Position numbers and translations under genes: made by a program. From Raoultibacter timonensis (GTDB lineage Bacteria > Actinomycetota > Coriobacteriia > Coriobacteriales > Eggerthellaceae): a stretch of 35,829 nt of DNA. The stretch covers positions 1,908,538 to 1,944,366 of the forward strand of contig NZ_LT964679.1 of NCBI RefSeq assembly GCF_900240215.1. Reading direction: 5' to 3'. Shown piece after piece: positions 15,630 to 24,062 of this stretch (within the stretch, counting starts at the first letter, position 1; every line of letters begins with the position of its first letter). The notes under the pieces were generated by a model that saw nothing but the letters and a program-made list of their open reading frames with translations, was not told where the DNA came from and made no database searches.

Positions 15630-16409
15630 CTACCCCACCGCCCCGAACCGGCGATCCCTTCCCTGGTAATCGAGCAGCGCGCGAAGGAACTCGTAGCGAT
15701 CGAAATCGGGCCACAGCACCTCGGTGCAGTAGAACTCCGTGTAGGCGATCTGCCACAAAAGGAAGTTCGATACGCGCATCTCCCCGCTCGTGCGTATAAG
15801 CAGGTCGGGATCGGGAATGTCGGCTGTGTACAGGTAGCGCCCGAACGTTTCCTCGGAAAGCTCCTCGGGGGTTCCGCCTGCGGCGAGAGCTTCGTGGGCC
15901 TGCCGCATGTACGCGTTGATGCCGTCGATGATCTCGTTTCTGCCCCCGTAGTTGATGGCGACCACAAGCGTCATGCCGCTGTTGTTCTTGGTTTTCTCCC
16001 ACGCCTCGTCGAACGCGTCGCGCGTTTTCTTCGGCAGGGCGCCCGTGCGGCCGATCGTCATCACGCGCACGTGCTCTTCGTGCAGCTCGTCCACCTCGGC
16101 GAGCATGGTTTGCGCGAAGAGGTCCATGAGTCCCACGACTTCTTCTTCGGGGCGTTTCCAGTTCTCGGTCGAGAACGAATAGATGGTGAGGTACTTCACA
16201 CCTATGTCGTTTGCGGCACGAATGGTCTCGCGCACCGCCTCGATGCCGGCGGCGTGCCCCTTCAAGCGGTTGAGAGCGCGTTTCTTCGCCCATCGACCGT
16301 TGCCGTCCATGATGACGGCAACATGGACGGGAATGCGCCCGACATCGACCGCCGCCGGGTTGAGATCGGCGGGCGGATCGGGGAATATCTCGGCAAGGGG
16401 CTTGTTCAC
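15630..16409 (-). CDS. uppS: Isoprenyl transferase (undecaprenyl diphosphate synthase)
   Basis: This cis-prenyltransferase elongates farnesyl-PP with IPP to the C55 lipid carrier for cell-wall synthesis. The characteristic VAVIMDGNGRWAKKR holds the catalytic Asp and substrate-binding residues; further family blocks are FSTENWKRP, and RTSGE with FLLWQIAYTEFY near the C-terminus. The frame is open further upstream, but sequence before 16409 overlaps frr and is Arg/Ser-rich nonsense. The GTG at 16409 has GAGG 5 nt upstream and gives 259 residues, normal for the family. It lies 22 bp after frr and abuts cdsA. Confidence 0.95.
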   Translation of the reverse strand: MNKPLAEIFPDPPADLNPAAVDVGRIPVHVAVIMDGNGRWAKKRALNRLKGHAAGIEAVRETIRAANDIGVKYLTIYSFSTENWKRPEEEVVGLMDLFAQTMLAEVDELHEEHVRVMTIGRTGALPKKTRDAFDEAWEKTKNNSGMTLVVAINYGGRNEIIDGINAYMRQAHEALAAGGTPEELSEETFGRYLYTADIPDPDLLIRTSGEMRVSNFLLWQIAYTEFYCTEVLWPDFDRYEFLRALLDYQGRDRRFGAVG

Positions 16410-16431
16410 GTCGACCTCGGGTAGAAGGAGA

Positions 16432-16989
16432 TTAGATCTCCATAACCTCGGCTTCCTTCTTCTTGAAAGCGTCTTCGATCTGCGCGACGTAGCTGTCGGT
16501 GAGCTTCTGGCTCTCGGTTTCGGCGCGCTTGGCGTCATCCTCGGAAATCTCGGAATCCTTCTTGAGCTTCTCGATCGCCGTGTTCGCATCGCGGCGCGCG
16601 TTACGAACGGCTACGCGTGCCTCCTCGGTGTAGTTCTTGCACTGCTTCACGAGCTCGCGGCGGCGCTCCTCGGTAAGGGCCGGGAACGGAAGGCGGATGA
16701 CCGAGCCGTCGTTGGAGGGTTGCACGCCCAGATCGCTCTGCTGGATCGCCTGCTCGATGGTGGAAAGCGTCGATTTGTCCCACGGCTCGATGACGAGCAT
16801 ATGGGCGTCGGGGGTTTTAACGGCCGCCATTTGGTTGATCGGCGTAGGCACGCCGTAGTAATCCACCTTTATGCGGTCGAGCACCATAGCGCTGGCGCGG
16901 CCCGTGCGGACTGCGGCGAAATTCGTGCCGAGCGATTCGATCGCCTTCATCATTCGTTCTTCGGCCTGAGCCATAATATCGTCAACCAT
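16432..16989 (-). CDS. frr: Ribosome recycling factor
   Basis: Frr works with EF-G to split the ribosome after termination. The 185-residue protein has the standard length, the N-terminal MAQAEERMMKAIESLGTNFA-type helix, the VRTGRA motif, the central beta domain (VDYYGVPTPINQMA), and a long charged C-terminal helix (ARRDANTAIEKLKKD). AAAGGA lies 7 nt before the ATG. It follows pyrH by 68 bp, the order found in most bacteria. Confidence 0.97.
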   Translation of the reverse strand: MVDDIMAQAEERMMKAIESLGTNFAAVRTGRASAMVLDRIKVDYYGVPTPINQMAAVKTPDAHMLVIEPWDKSTLSTIEQAIQQSDLGVQPSNDGSVIRLPFPALTEERRRELVKQCKNYTEEARVAVRNARRDANTAIEKLKKDSEISEDDAKRAETESQKLTDSYVAQIEDAFKKKEAEVMEI

Positions 16990-17057
16990 CTGCAGTTCCT
17001 TTCAACCGATCCAAGCGTTGTGCGCCGCTTCCCTTGTCGGCGCGGAGCTTTTCGCCC

Positions 17058-17774
17058 CTATTGTACCGTGGTTCCGACGTTTTCGCCTTTGAGAGCTTTG
17101 GCAATGTTGCCCGGAACGGTCAGATCGAACACGATCATGGGAAGGTCGTTGTCCATGCACAGCGAGGTGGCCGTGGAGTCCATGACGTTGAGCCCCATCG
17201 ACAGCACGTCGAGGTAGCTGATCTTGTCGAACTTCTTGGCGTCGGGGTTGGTGCGCGGATCGCTGTCGTATACGCCGTCGACCTTGGTCGCCTTGAGCAG
17301 GCATTCGGCATCGATCTCGCAAGCGCGCAGCGCTGCGGTGGTGTCGGTGGTGAAGTACGGGTTGCCCGTGCCGGCGGCGAGGATGACCACGCGGCCCTTC
17401 TCGAGATGGCGGATGGCCCGGCGGCGGATGTAGGGCTCGGAAACCTCTTGCATGTTGATGGCGCTCTGCACGCGGGAGTAAACGCCGTGGCGCTCGAACG
17501 CGTCCTGCAGGGCAAGCGCGTTCATGACGGTGGCAAGCATGCCGATGTAGTCGGCCTGGGCGCGCTCCATGCCTTCGGCGCTCGCAGCCATGCCGCGGAA
17601 GATGTTTCCTCCCCCGACGACAACGGCCAGCTCGACGCCGTCTTTGACGATATCTTTGATCTGAACAGCCAGGTCCTCGACGACCTTCGGATCGATGCCG
17701 TACCCCGCATCGCCCGCCAGGGCCTCGCCGGACAGTTTTAGAAGGACGCGCTTGTACTTGTAGCCTTCAGACAT
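17058..17774 (-). CDS. pyrH: Uridylate kinase
   Basis: PyrH phosphorylates UMP to UDP with ATP in pyrimidine nucleotide synthesis. The 238-residue protein shows the bacterial amino-acid-kinase-fold signatures [17 protein letters not shown] and the DGVYDSDPR nucleotide-binding region. GAAAGG precedes the ATG. It is the first gene of the pyrH-frr-uppS-cdsA-dxr-pfkB unit here. The usual upstream partners rpsB and tsf are absent; htrA with its own terminator lies there instead. Confidence 0.97.
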   Translation of the reverse strand: MSEGYKYKRVLLKLSGEALAGDAGYGIDPKVVEDLAVQIKDIVKDGVELAVVVGGGNIFRGMAASAEGMERAQADYIGMLATVMNALALQDAFERHGVYSRVQSAINMQEVSEPYIRRRAIRHLEKGRVVILAAGTGNPYFTTDTTAALRACEIDAECLLKATKVDGVYDSDPRTNPDAKKFDKISYLDVLSMGLNVMDSTATSLCMDNDLPMIVFDLTVPGNIAKALKGENVGTTVQ

Positions 17775-18088
17775 TCATCGACCTTTCTCACCGTATCTGA
17801 TATGAAAGCGCCGGATCCGCTGGCGGCGCCAAACCGCAGCCGCAATCCAAGCGTGTATTCGCCGCGACTATAGTAACCGAAAAACCGGTTCGACACGCAA
17901 GCGAGCACAGCCAATCTGGGGCTTTCCACGTAATGAGCAAACAGGTACGCCCGAGGTTAGCGAAAGCGGCAACAGCCGATGCGAGACGAGCGGACGCTGT
18001 GCGGGCGCAAAAAACGGTGGACCCGCTTTCGCGGATCCACCGTAGGGTTGGCGGTGCTGAACCGTTTCGAGAATCTACGGTGCAGGCT
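17775..18088. other. Intergenic region upstream of pyrH
   Basis: These 314 bases carry the htrA terminator at 18009-18043 and the pyrH leader. I see no gene, and no promoter good enough to place, although one must serve the pyrH operon. Confidence 0.5.
18009..18043 (-). terminator. Strong intrinsic terminator of htrA
   Basis: A 13-bp stem (18014-18026 with 18031-18043, one G-T type mismatch) with a 4-nt loop is followed on the minus strand by six T residues. It lies about 45 bp past the htrA stop and isolates htrA from the pyrH operon. Confidence 0.85.
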
Positions 18089-19570
18089 TTACGAAGTGTA
18101 GCCGTCGCTTCCGTAGCCGTTGCCGCCGTAGTTGCGGAGCAGGTCCTCGAGCGAGCCTGCGCCCTGGCTCTGCTGCTGGGTTGCGGCTTGCGTGCTCTCG
18201 TCGGAGCCGAGCGTTACCTCGAGCGTTTCACTCTGGCCGTTGCGGTTGATCTCGACCTCGGCCTTATCGCCCGGGTTCAAAGCGCGGATCTGGAGCATCA
18301 GCTCATCGGCGGACGTGATGGTCGTGCCGTTGAACTTGGTGATGATGTCGCCCACCTCGATGCCGGCCTCGGCAGCGCCGCTTCCCTCGCTCACGTTGGC
18401 GACGTAGGCGCCTTGGTTAACCGCGAGACCGTAGCGCTTGGCGATCTGCTCGTTCACCGTGGAGAGGGATACGCCGAGCTGGGCATGGGTCGGGGTCTTG
18501 CCGTCGATGATCTGCTGCGCGATGTTGACCGCGTAGTTCACGGGGATCGCGAAGCCGACGCCGGAGTAGTTGCCCGAGTACGACGTGATCAGCGTGTTGA
18601 TGCCGATGAGCTTGCCGTCCGCATCGACGAGCGCGCCGCCGGAGTTGCCGGGGTTGATGGCGGCGTCGGTTTGGATCAGGTTCGCATAGATCATCGTGGA
18701 GCCGTCGGTCTGCGAGTTCATGATCTGCGAGCGGCTCGTCGCAGAGACAATACCGGTCGCCACGGACTGCTCAAGGCCGAAGGGGCTGCCGAGCGTCATA
18801 ACCCATTCGCCGATGATGAGGTCGGAAGAATCGCCGATCTCGATCGGAGTCAGACCCGTTGCGTTCTGCGCCTTGAGGACCGCGAGGTCGGAACTCGGAT
18901 CGGTGCCGACAACCTCGGCGTCGTACTCCTCGCCCTCGATGGTCACCTTGAACGCCTCGCCGCCTTCGACGACGTGGTAGTTCGTGATGATGTAGCCGTC
19001 TTCGGAAAGGACAACGCCGCTGCCGAGCGAAGACTGCGTCAGCGAGTTCGCATCGGAGCCGGAGCCTGCGCCGTACCCGTACATGCCGGACGATTGGCTC
19101 GTGTAGACGTCGACCGCTACGACCGAAGGCAGGGCTTTCTGGGCGACCGCTTCGGCAAGCGTCGCATCGTCATCGGTTGCGTCGATGCTGCCGTTGCCGG
19201 AAGACCCGATGACCGTAGACGAGCCGGAGTCGCTTGAACCGCTGCCGCCGCTCATCGCATTGTAGATGCCGAAGCCCGACAGGGCGATGATGCAGGCCAG
19301 CGCCGCACCCGCAAATGCGAGCAGAAACGTTTTCGGACCGGTCGACTTCTTGGCGGGCTCGACCGGCTGGGCCGAAGGAGCCTGGTAAGAGGGCTGCTGG
19401 TAGTATCCCTGCTGCGAATGCTGGGCATGATGCGGCAGGGGCTGAGCTCCCTGGGCGGACTGGCCGGGCTGCGTCGGCTGGCCGGGCTGCGTCGGCTGAT
19501 TCGGCGCGGTGTAGCCGCCATTGCCCTGGGGCGGTGGAACCGGCGCACCGTTTCCATTCGTGTTATCCAT
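18089..19570 (-). CDS. HtrA/DegP-like membrane-anchored serine protease with PDZ domain
   Basis: The 493-residue extracytoplasmic quality-control protease has a cytoplasmic tail (1-78) rich in Pro, Gln and Gly with a QPTQPG duplication, one transmembrane helix (about 80-104), a Ser/Gly linker, and a trypsin-like domain with His199 (NYHVVEGG), Asp228 (SSDLAVL) and Ser310 (GNSGGAL). A PDZ domain spans about 385-475 (SGAAEAGIEVGDIITKFNG), followed by a low-complexity tail. This order is that of actinobacterial HtrA/PepD proteins. GGAGG precedes the ATG. It is monocistronic, with a strong terminator downstream. It probably degrades misfolded exported proteins. Confidence 0.95.
   Translation of the reverse strand: MDNTNGNGAPVPPPQGNGGYTAPNQPTQPGQPTQPGQSAQGAQPLPHHAQHSQQGYYQQPSYQAPSAQPVEPAKKSTGPKTFLLAFAGAALACIIALSGFGIYNAMSGGSGSSDSGSSTVIGSSGNGSIDATDDDATLAEAVAQKALPSVVAVDVYTSQSSGMYGYGAGSGSDANSLTQSSLGSGVVLSEDGYIITNYHVVEGGEAFKVTIEGEEYDAEVVGTDPSSDLAVLKAQNATGLTPIEIGDSSDLIIGEWVMTLGSPFGLEQSVATGIVSATSRSQIMNSQTDGSTMIYANLIQTDAAINPGNSGGALVDADGKLIGINTLITSYSGNYSGVGFAIPVNYAVNIAQQIIDGKTPTHAQLGVSLSTVNEQIAKRYGLAVNQGAYVANVSEGSGAAEAGIEVGDIITKFNGTTITSADELMLQIRALNPGDKAEVEINRNGQSETLEVTLGSDESTQAATQQQSQGAGSLEDLLRNYGGNGYGSDGYTS
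19461..19496 (-). repeat. Tandem 18-bp repeat inside htrA
   Basis: The unit CTGGCCGGGCTGCGTCGG occurs twice head to tail, encoding QPTQPG twice in the cytoplasmic Pro/Gln tail. Slippage there would change tail length without breaking the frame. Confidence 0.8.
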
Positions 19571-20039
19571 TGTTTACCTCCGTCTTAGTGCGCGCATTGC
19601 ACGCGGTTCGATTTGTGTTGCCGCAACCTTACCACCGCTTTTCTCCGCTCAACCTACACGCAACCAATCCGTCATCGTCGTGTCATGGAATTACACCAGA
19701 TGGAGTACACCCCAAGTATGAGGGCGTGACCTCGTGCGGGGAAGTCATTACAGAAAAAGGGTGCCCAGCTGCGGGAAACGATCGAGCCGACGGAAAAACC
19801 GGTGCCTGAGAACGACCGCCCGAATGCGGGCCGACGCCTTAAGCGGGCTCGACGAGCGAACCGCAGCGGCCGCTCGGCTGGCTTCACGGTGATTTTCCCA
19901 TGAACGAGCGCTCCGCGAACAGCACAACCCGCTATTATTGGTTCGACGCTCGGGCGGCGCTGCCCGAATCGCTGCGGCGCCCGAAGACGCGACGATCGTA
20001 CACGATCGCCCTGACTGCAGAGCCGATAAGGGGATTTGA
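19571..20039. other. Intergenic region between htrA and the SCP2-like gene
   Basis: These 469 bases hold no gene I can support; short frames on both strands lack ribosome sites and family features. Visible are GGTGTA direct repeats in the likely htrA promoter area near 19690-19715, a TCGGGC/GCCCGA hairpin at 19950-19967, a TATTAT -10-like box at 19933-19938, and the CGATCGT-AC-ACGATCG inverted repeat at 19993-20008. Confidence 0.45.
19993..20008. promoter_or_regulatory. Perfect inverted repeat upstream of the SCP2-like/ADH/ALDH genes
   Basis: CGATCGT and ACGATCG are separated by 2 bp, about 30 bp before the 20040 start. Its place downstream of a weak -10 box suits a repressor site for the downstream operon. 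Confidence 0.4.
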
Positions 20040-20561
20040 GTGATCATGGCAACGCAAACGCAACCGACGTTCAGCGAACGGATGAAGAAGCTGTACGTGC
20101 GCATCCTTCTTCGCATGCTGGCCTTTCTTTCAAGCAACATGCGCTACGTGTCGCGCAAAGTTCAGGCCGAAATCGATTATCTCGATGTCGGGTACACCTT
20201 CATGCTCGACGTAAAGGGCGCCGATCTAACCTGCATCTGCAGGAAAACCGAGGAGGGAAGATTTCGCCGCGTGCCGCTGCGCGAAGTCGCAACCGACGTC
20301 GAGCCGGGAAGCGGCCTTTCGAGCGCGCAGAACGACGCCGTCACCGTCGACTACGTGATCGCCTTCCGCTCGCTCGAGTATGCATTCCAGTGCTTCTCGG
20401 GCGGCAAATCGCTCCAAGACGCCCTGGCCGAACGCGCCTTCACCACGCGCGGACCCAACAGCACCGGGGTTTCGCTCACCTATATGTTCACGGCGCTTCT
20501 CCGCTCGTTTTTCTTCTGGCGTCGCGCCTACCGCAACCAGCCCGTCGCAAGCACCAACTAG
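20040..20561 (+). CDS. Possible SCP2-like (sterol carrier fold) protein
   Basis: The 173-residue protein has a basic N-terminus and no signal peptide. The region about 60-155, with DYVIAFRSLEYAFQCFSGGK and later TRGPNSTGVS, looks like an SCP2 lipid-binding domain: a 'use of scale' helix-strand pattern followed by a helical end. This is a tentative fold reading. GTG at 20040 has AAGGGGA 5 nt upstream; an ATG two codons later is an alternative. It is followed after 9 bp by the alcohol dehydrogenase, so it may bind or deliver a hydrophobic substrate of that pathway. Confidence 0.6.
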   Translation: MIMATQTQPTFSERMKKLYVRILLRMLAFLSSNMRYVSRKVQAEIDYLDVGYTFMLDVKGADLTCICRKTEEGRFRRVPLREVATDVEPGSGLSSAQNDAVTVDYVIAFRSLEYAFQCFSGGKSLQDALAERAFTTRGPNSTGVSLTYMFTALLRSFFFWRRAYRNQPVASTN

Positions 20562-20570
20562 GAGGTTACC

Positions 20571-21746
20571 GTGAAAGGGTTCGAGTATTCATGTCCCACC
20601 AAGATCGTGTGCGGCGAAGGATCGCTGGCGAAAATCGCCGACGAGCTGCGCGACCAGGGCATTGCCAAGCCGCTCGTCATGACCGATCAGGGCCTCGTGC
20701 AGCTGCATGTGGCAGACCACCTGTTCAACGAGCTCATGGCAGCGAACGTACCCTACGAGGTGTACGACAACGTGCCGCCCGATTCGTCGATGGACGTGGT
20801 GAACGAGGTGGCCGCCCTTTACACCGATAAAGGCTGCGACGGGTTCATCGCACTCGGCGGGGGCTCGGTCATCGACACGACCAAAGGTGCCGCCGCATCG
20901 CTTTCCGCCGAAGGCGTCGATTTCGCCACGCTGCAGGGCTCGGAGATTCTGCAGGGCAGCCTTCCGCCCCTCGTCGCCATTCCCACCACGGCGGGGACCG
21001 GCAGCGAGGTCACGCTCGTAGCGGTGGTCGCCGATACCGAAAAGCACGTGAAGCTGAGCTTCACGTCCTACAAGCTCGTGCCGCACGTCGCGATCCTCGA
21101 TCCCGTGCTCACCCAATCGCTGCCGCCCAAGCTTACGGCAACGACCGGCATGGACGCGCTCACGCACGCCGTCGAAGCGTACACCTCCATTCAGAAGAAC
21201 CCCGTGAGCGATTCGCTTGCGCGCTCGGCCATCACGCTCATCGCCGACAACCTGTTTACCGCGTGCGCCGACGGGAAGAACGCCGATGCACGGACATCGC
21301 TTGCGCTCGCAAGCCTCATGGCGGGAGCCTCCTTCTCGAACGCTATGGTGGGCATCGTGCACGCCATCGGGCACTCGCTCGGCGGTCTTGCGCACATTCC
21401 GCACGGGCAGGCCATGATGCTCTTGCTCCCCCACTGCGTCGACTACAACATTTCCCAGGGCTTTCACAAGGGGCTCTACGGCGAGCTTTTGCGCGACCTC
21501 GACGAAGCGTGCTACGTCGCCTCCGATCCCGACAATCGCGATACGGTGTTCGCCCGCAGGCTCCACGAGATGAACGAGCGGTTCCATGCGGAATACGGCG
21601 TGCCCATCAAACTGCGCGACCTCGGCGTCGAACCCGAACAGTTCGAGGAGATCGCCAAGCAGGCGCGCTACGACGGCGCCGCCCTCTACAACGACAGCGA
21701 AATAACGATCGATGTCGCAATGGGCATCCTGAACGCCGCGTACTAG
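20571..21746 (+). CDS. Iron-containing alcohol dehydrogenase
   Basis: The 391-residue group III NAD(P)-dependent dehydrogenase interconverts alcohols and aldehydes. Visible are the nucleotide-binding GGGSVIDTTKG, TTAGTGSEVT, and the metal-site blocks TGMDALTHAVEAY (Asp and His ligands), GIVHAIGHSLGG and HIPHGQAM (His ligands). GTG at 20571 has AGGAGG 5 nt upstream, which decides the start. An aldehyde dehydrogenase follows 68 bp later, so the two probably carry an alcohol through its aldehyde to an acid, or the reverse. The natural substrate is unknown; 4-hydroxybutyrate, propanediol or a xenobiotic alcohol are possibilities. Confidence 0.95.
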   Translation: MKGFEYSCPTKIVCGEGSLAKIADELRDQGIAKPLVMTDQGLVQLHVADHLFNELMAANVPYEVYDNVPPDSSMDVVNEVAALYTDKGCDGFIALGGGSVIDTTKGAAASLSAEGVDFATLQGSEILQGSLPPLVAIPTTAGTGSEVTLVAVVADTEKHVKLSFTSYKLVPHVAILDPVLTQSLPPKLTATTGMDALTHAVEAYTSIQKNPVSDSLARSAITLIADNLFTACADGKNADARTSLALASLMAGASFSNAMVGIVHAIGHSLGGLAHIPHGQAMMLLLPHCVDYNISQGFHKGLYGELLRDLDEACYVASDPDNRDTVFARRLHEMNERFHAEYGVPIKLRDLGVEPEQFEEIAKQARYDGAALYNDSEITIDVAMGILNAAY

Positions 21747-21758
21747 AGAAAGCAGCAG

Positions 21759-21790
21759 CCCCGCTTGCCGCAAGCCAAGCGAATGCGGGG
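21759..21790 (+). other. Intercistronic hairpin between ADH and ALDH genes
   Basis: CCCCGC (21759-21764) pairs with GCGGGG (21785-21790), and an alternative hairpin GCTTG-3 nt-CAAGC (21763-21775) overlaps it. With no T-run this is more likely an mRNA stability or processing element than a terminator. Confidence 0.4.
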
Positions 21791-21814
21791 CGAGACGAGA
21801 TTGCAGGAGGATCG

Positions 21815-23224
21815 ATGAGACAGAAGGTGCAATTCGAGAATCTCGGGGACGTTCAAAAGCAGGCGCAGCGCATGCGCGACTTCTACGCTACGGGCGCGAC
21901 GCTCGACGTGGAGTACCGCAGACGGGCGCTCACGCAGCTTCGCGCGTACCTCAAGGCGAACGAGGAGCGCGTTCTCGACGCCCTGAAGGCCGACCTCGGC
22001 AAAGCGCACTTCGAGGGCTACGCCACCGAGCTCGGCATCGTCTACGACGAGATCACCACCTGCCTCAAGCATCTCAACCGCTGGTCGAAGCCCAAGCGGG
22101 TGGCTACGCCCATCGTCCACTTCCGCTCGTCTTCCAAGGTCTACCCAAGCCCGATGGGCGTCGTGCTCGTGCTCTCGCCCTGGAACTACCCCGCACAGCT
22201 TGCCCTCGTGCCCATGGTCGACGCCATCGCGGCGGGCAACTGCGTAGCGCTCAAGCCCTCGCGTACGTCGAAGGCCACAAGCGAGCTTCTGATCGACATG
22301 CTCGCCGCCGTGTTCCCACCCGAATTCGTGTGCGGGTTCCCCGGATCGGGCGATATGAACGACTGGCTGCTCGAGACGCGCTGGGACCAGATATTCTTCA
22401 CGGGCAGCCCGAACGTGGGCCACACCGTCATGGAGGCGGCCGCCAAACATTTGACCCCCGTCGTGCTCGAGCTCGGGGGCAAGAGCCCGTGCATCGTCGA
22501 CAAAACCGCCAACATCAAGCGCGCGGCCCAGCGCATCGCCTGGGGCAAGGGCATCAACACGGGCCAGACCTGCGTGGCGCCCGACTACTTCCTCGTGCAC
22601 GAAAGCGTGGTCGACGATCTCGTAGCCCAGCTCGATGCGTGCTTCCACCAGTATTACGGCGAGGACATCCTCGCCTGCGACGAGTGGCCTCACATGATCA
22701 ACAGCCACCACTTCGAACGCGTGATGGGGCTCATCGAGAACCGCAACCCCGGTGCAACCGTCGCGTTCGGCGGGCACGGGGATCCGCAGGCGCTCAAGAT
22801 CGAGCCGACGTGCCTTCGCGGCGTAACGCTCGACGATCCGGTTATGGGCGAGGAGATATTCGGACCCGTGCTGCCCGTCATCACCTACCGAACGCTCGAC
22901 GAGGCCCTCAACATCGTGCGCACCTTCGAGAAACCGCTCGCAACCTACGTCTTCTCCGACGACAAAGGCGTACAGGAGCGCGTGATCCGCGAGCTGCCCT
23001 TCGGCGGCGCAACCATCAACGACGTGGTGATCCACCTCGCCAACAACCACATGGGCTTCGGCGGCGTGGGCAATTCGGGCATGGGCGCCTACCACGGCAA
23101 GGTGGGCTTCGACTGCTTCACGCACTACAAATCGACGCTCAAAAAGGGAACCTGGCTCGAGCTTCCCGTGCGCGTTCCCCCGTTCGGCGATAAGATCAAG
23201 CTGTTGCGCATGCTCATGAAGTAG
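21815..23224 (+). CDS. Aldehyde dehydrogenase (class 3-like)
   Basis: The 469-residue NAD(P)-dependent enzyme oxidises aldehydes to acids. Asn124 (SPWNYP), Glu219 (LELGGKSP) and nucleophile Cys253 (NTGQTCVAPDY) form the active site. The short N-terminus and the C-terminal hydrophobic extension (after residue 440, PVRVPPFGDKIKLLRMLMK) resemble the ALDH3 group, in which such tails can touch the membrane. ATG 21815 has AGGAGG 5 nt upstream; the frame is open further 5' only as a shadow of the ADH gene. It probably acts after the ADH on the same substrate. Confidence 0.95.
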   Translation: MRQKVQFENLGDVQKQAQRMRDFYATGATLDVEYRRRALTQLRAYLKANEERVLDALKADLGKAHFEGYATELGIVYDEITTCLKHLNRWSKPKRVATPIVHFRSSSKVYPSPMGVVLVLSPWNYPAQLALVPMVDAIAAGNCVALKPSRTSKATSELLIDMLAAVFPPEFVCGFPGSGDMNDWLLETRWDQIFFTGSPNVGHTVMEAAAKHLTPVVLELGGKSPCIVDKTANIKRAAQRIAWGKGINTGQTCVAPDYFLVHESVVDDLVAQLDACFHQYYGEDILACDEWPHMINSHHFERVMGLIENRNPGATVAFGGHGDPQALKIEPTCLRGVTLDDPVMGEEIFGPVLPVITYRTLDEALNIVRTFEKPLATYVFSDDKGVQERVIRELPFGGATINDVVIHLANNHMGFGGVGNSGMGAYHGKVGFDCFTHYKSTLKKGTWLELPVRVPPFGDKIKLLRMLMK

Positions 23225-23240
23225 CAGCGCGCTGTCTAGC

Positions 23241-23369
23241 TTACGGACGAACGATGCGCTTCGCCGGCTCAAGGGCTTTGATGAGGAACTCGGGCATGAA
23301 ACCGATGCGCAGCTTCGTCATTGCGCGAGCCGATTGCACCATGCCGCCGCGCACCCAATCCTGCGTCAT
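23241..23369 (-). pseudogene. Possible 42-codon ORF or gene remnant
   Basis: On the minus strand an ATG at 23369 (GAGG 8 nt upstream) opens 42 codons ending at TAA 23241. The product is basic with a block RIGFMPEFLIKALEPAKR that looks protein-like, as a C-terminal tail might. I recognise no family. Next to a decayed flavoprotein fragment, it is most likely the end of a lost gene. Confidence 0.3.
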
Positions 23370-23386
23370 GCACTGCGCCTCAGCAC

Positions 23387-23730
23387 AAAGAAGTCGATTT
23401 CGAGCAGCTCGGCCAGTGCTGCCCTTGCACGAACGTGGGAGAACGGCAGAGCGCGCCCATCGATCCCAGCGTCGACAACGGCGTGCCCCTCGAGGCGGAC
23501 ATCATCGAAGAGCTCGTCGACATGATGGGGCTGCCTAAAGAAGGGACGCTCACCACCGTCGAGCGATATACCGAACTCGCCGCGAAGGGAGTCGACGAAG
23601 ACTTCCGCAAGGTGCCTTTCAGGTTCACCGCGGTTGACGGGGCCCGTTCCGCGCCCGCAAACTCTCAGGTTGGCTGCTCTCGGCCATGAGCGGCGTTCGC
23701 ATCGATTCCACGTACGCCCTGCTCGCGCCC
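23387..23730 (+). pseudogene. Frameshifted remnant of an FAD-dependent fumarate-reductase-type flavoprotein
   Basis: The frame covering 23387-23640 reads like the capping-domain part of Eggerthellaceae fumarate-reductase-type flavoproteins: EADIIEELVDMMGLPKEGTL then TVERYTELAAKGVDEDFRKV. The match continues only in another frame from 23641 (GPFRARKLSGWLLSAMSGVR, then IDS), so one base is missing around 23638-23643. The nucleotide-binding N-terminus and the C-terminal third are absent, and the 3' end runs into a long inverted repeat. There is no ribosome site. It therefore cannot make an active enzyme. It may be a relic of a relative of the 24841 flavoprotein. Confidence 0.7.
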
Positions 23731-23754
23731 CCAGCACGACCGTTGCAAGTGCAC

Positions 23755-23841
23755 TGCAGACGCTTCATGCACGCTTTTGACAAGGCTTTGCCTCCCATAG
23801 GGGCTGTTTTGCTTGTCAAAAGCGTGCGCGAAGCGTCTGCA
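23755..23841. repeat. Long inverted repeat (30-bp arms, 2 mismatches)
   Basis: Arms at 23755-23784 and 23812-23841 match at 28 of 30 positions when one is reverse-complemented; the mismatched pair is AT versus GC in the middle. The 27-nt loop can itself fold (CCTCCC against GGGG). It has no ORF and no T-run, so it is not a normal terminator. It could be a MITE- or REP/REPIN-like element, or a hairpin left by an insertion that ended the flavoprotein gene. Confidence 0.75.
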
Positions 23842-24062
23842 CAAGGCAGCAAGCGGAGAGATACCGCGAAAAACATCGAACGTCGCGAGCGCTCGCTTTT
23901 GGCGCAGTTCCTTTTTCGCATCGCGAGCTTAAGGTGCGAAAAGAGCGGTGCGAGACCTTTTGCTACCGCGGGTTGCCGAAACGCCATGCGCGGGTGGTGG
24001 TATCGCAACCGCGCGGTGGCGATCATTGGACTATGATAAATCCGCAGAGAGAAAGGGTTGCC

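Noticed and set aside
17933..19237. 434-codon open frame on the plus strand across htrA
   Set aside because: It is antisense to a strongly recognised protease, has Arg/Val/Asp-rich low-complexity content typical of high-GC shadow frames, and no ribosome site.
21743..23272. 509-codon minus-strand frame across the aldehyde dehydrogenase
   Set aside because: Shadow of the ALDH codons; no family, no ribosome site.
23321..23689. 122-codon frame as a real small protein
   Set aside because: Only the middle looks like protein, matching a flavoprotein capping domain; homology switches frame at the 3' end and the 5' end is unrelated.
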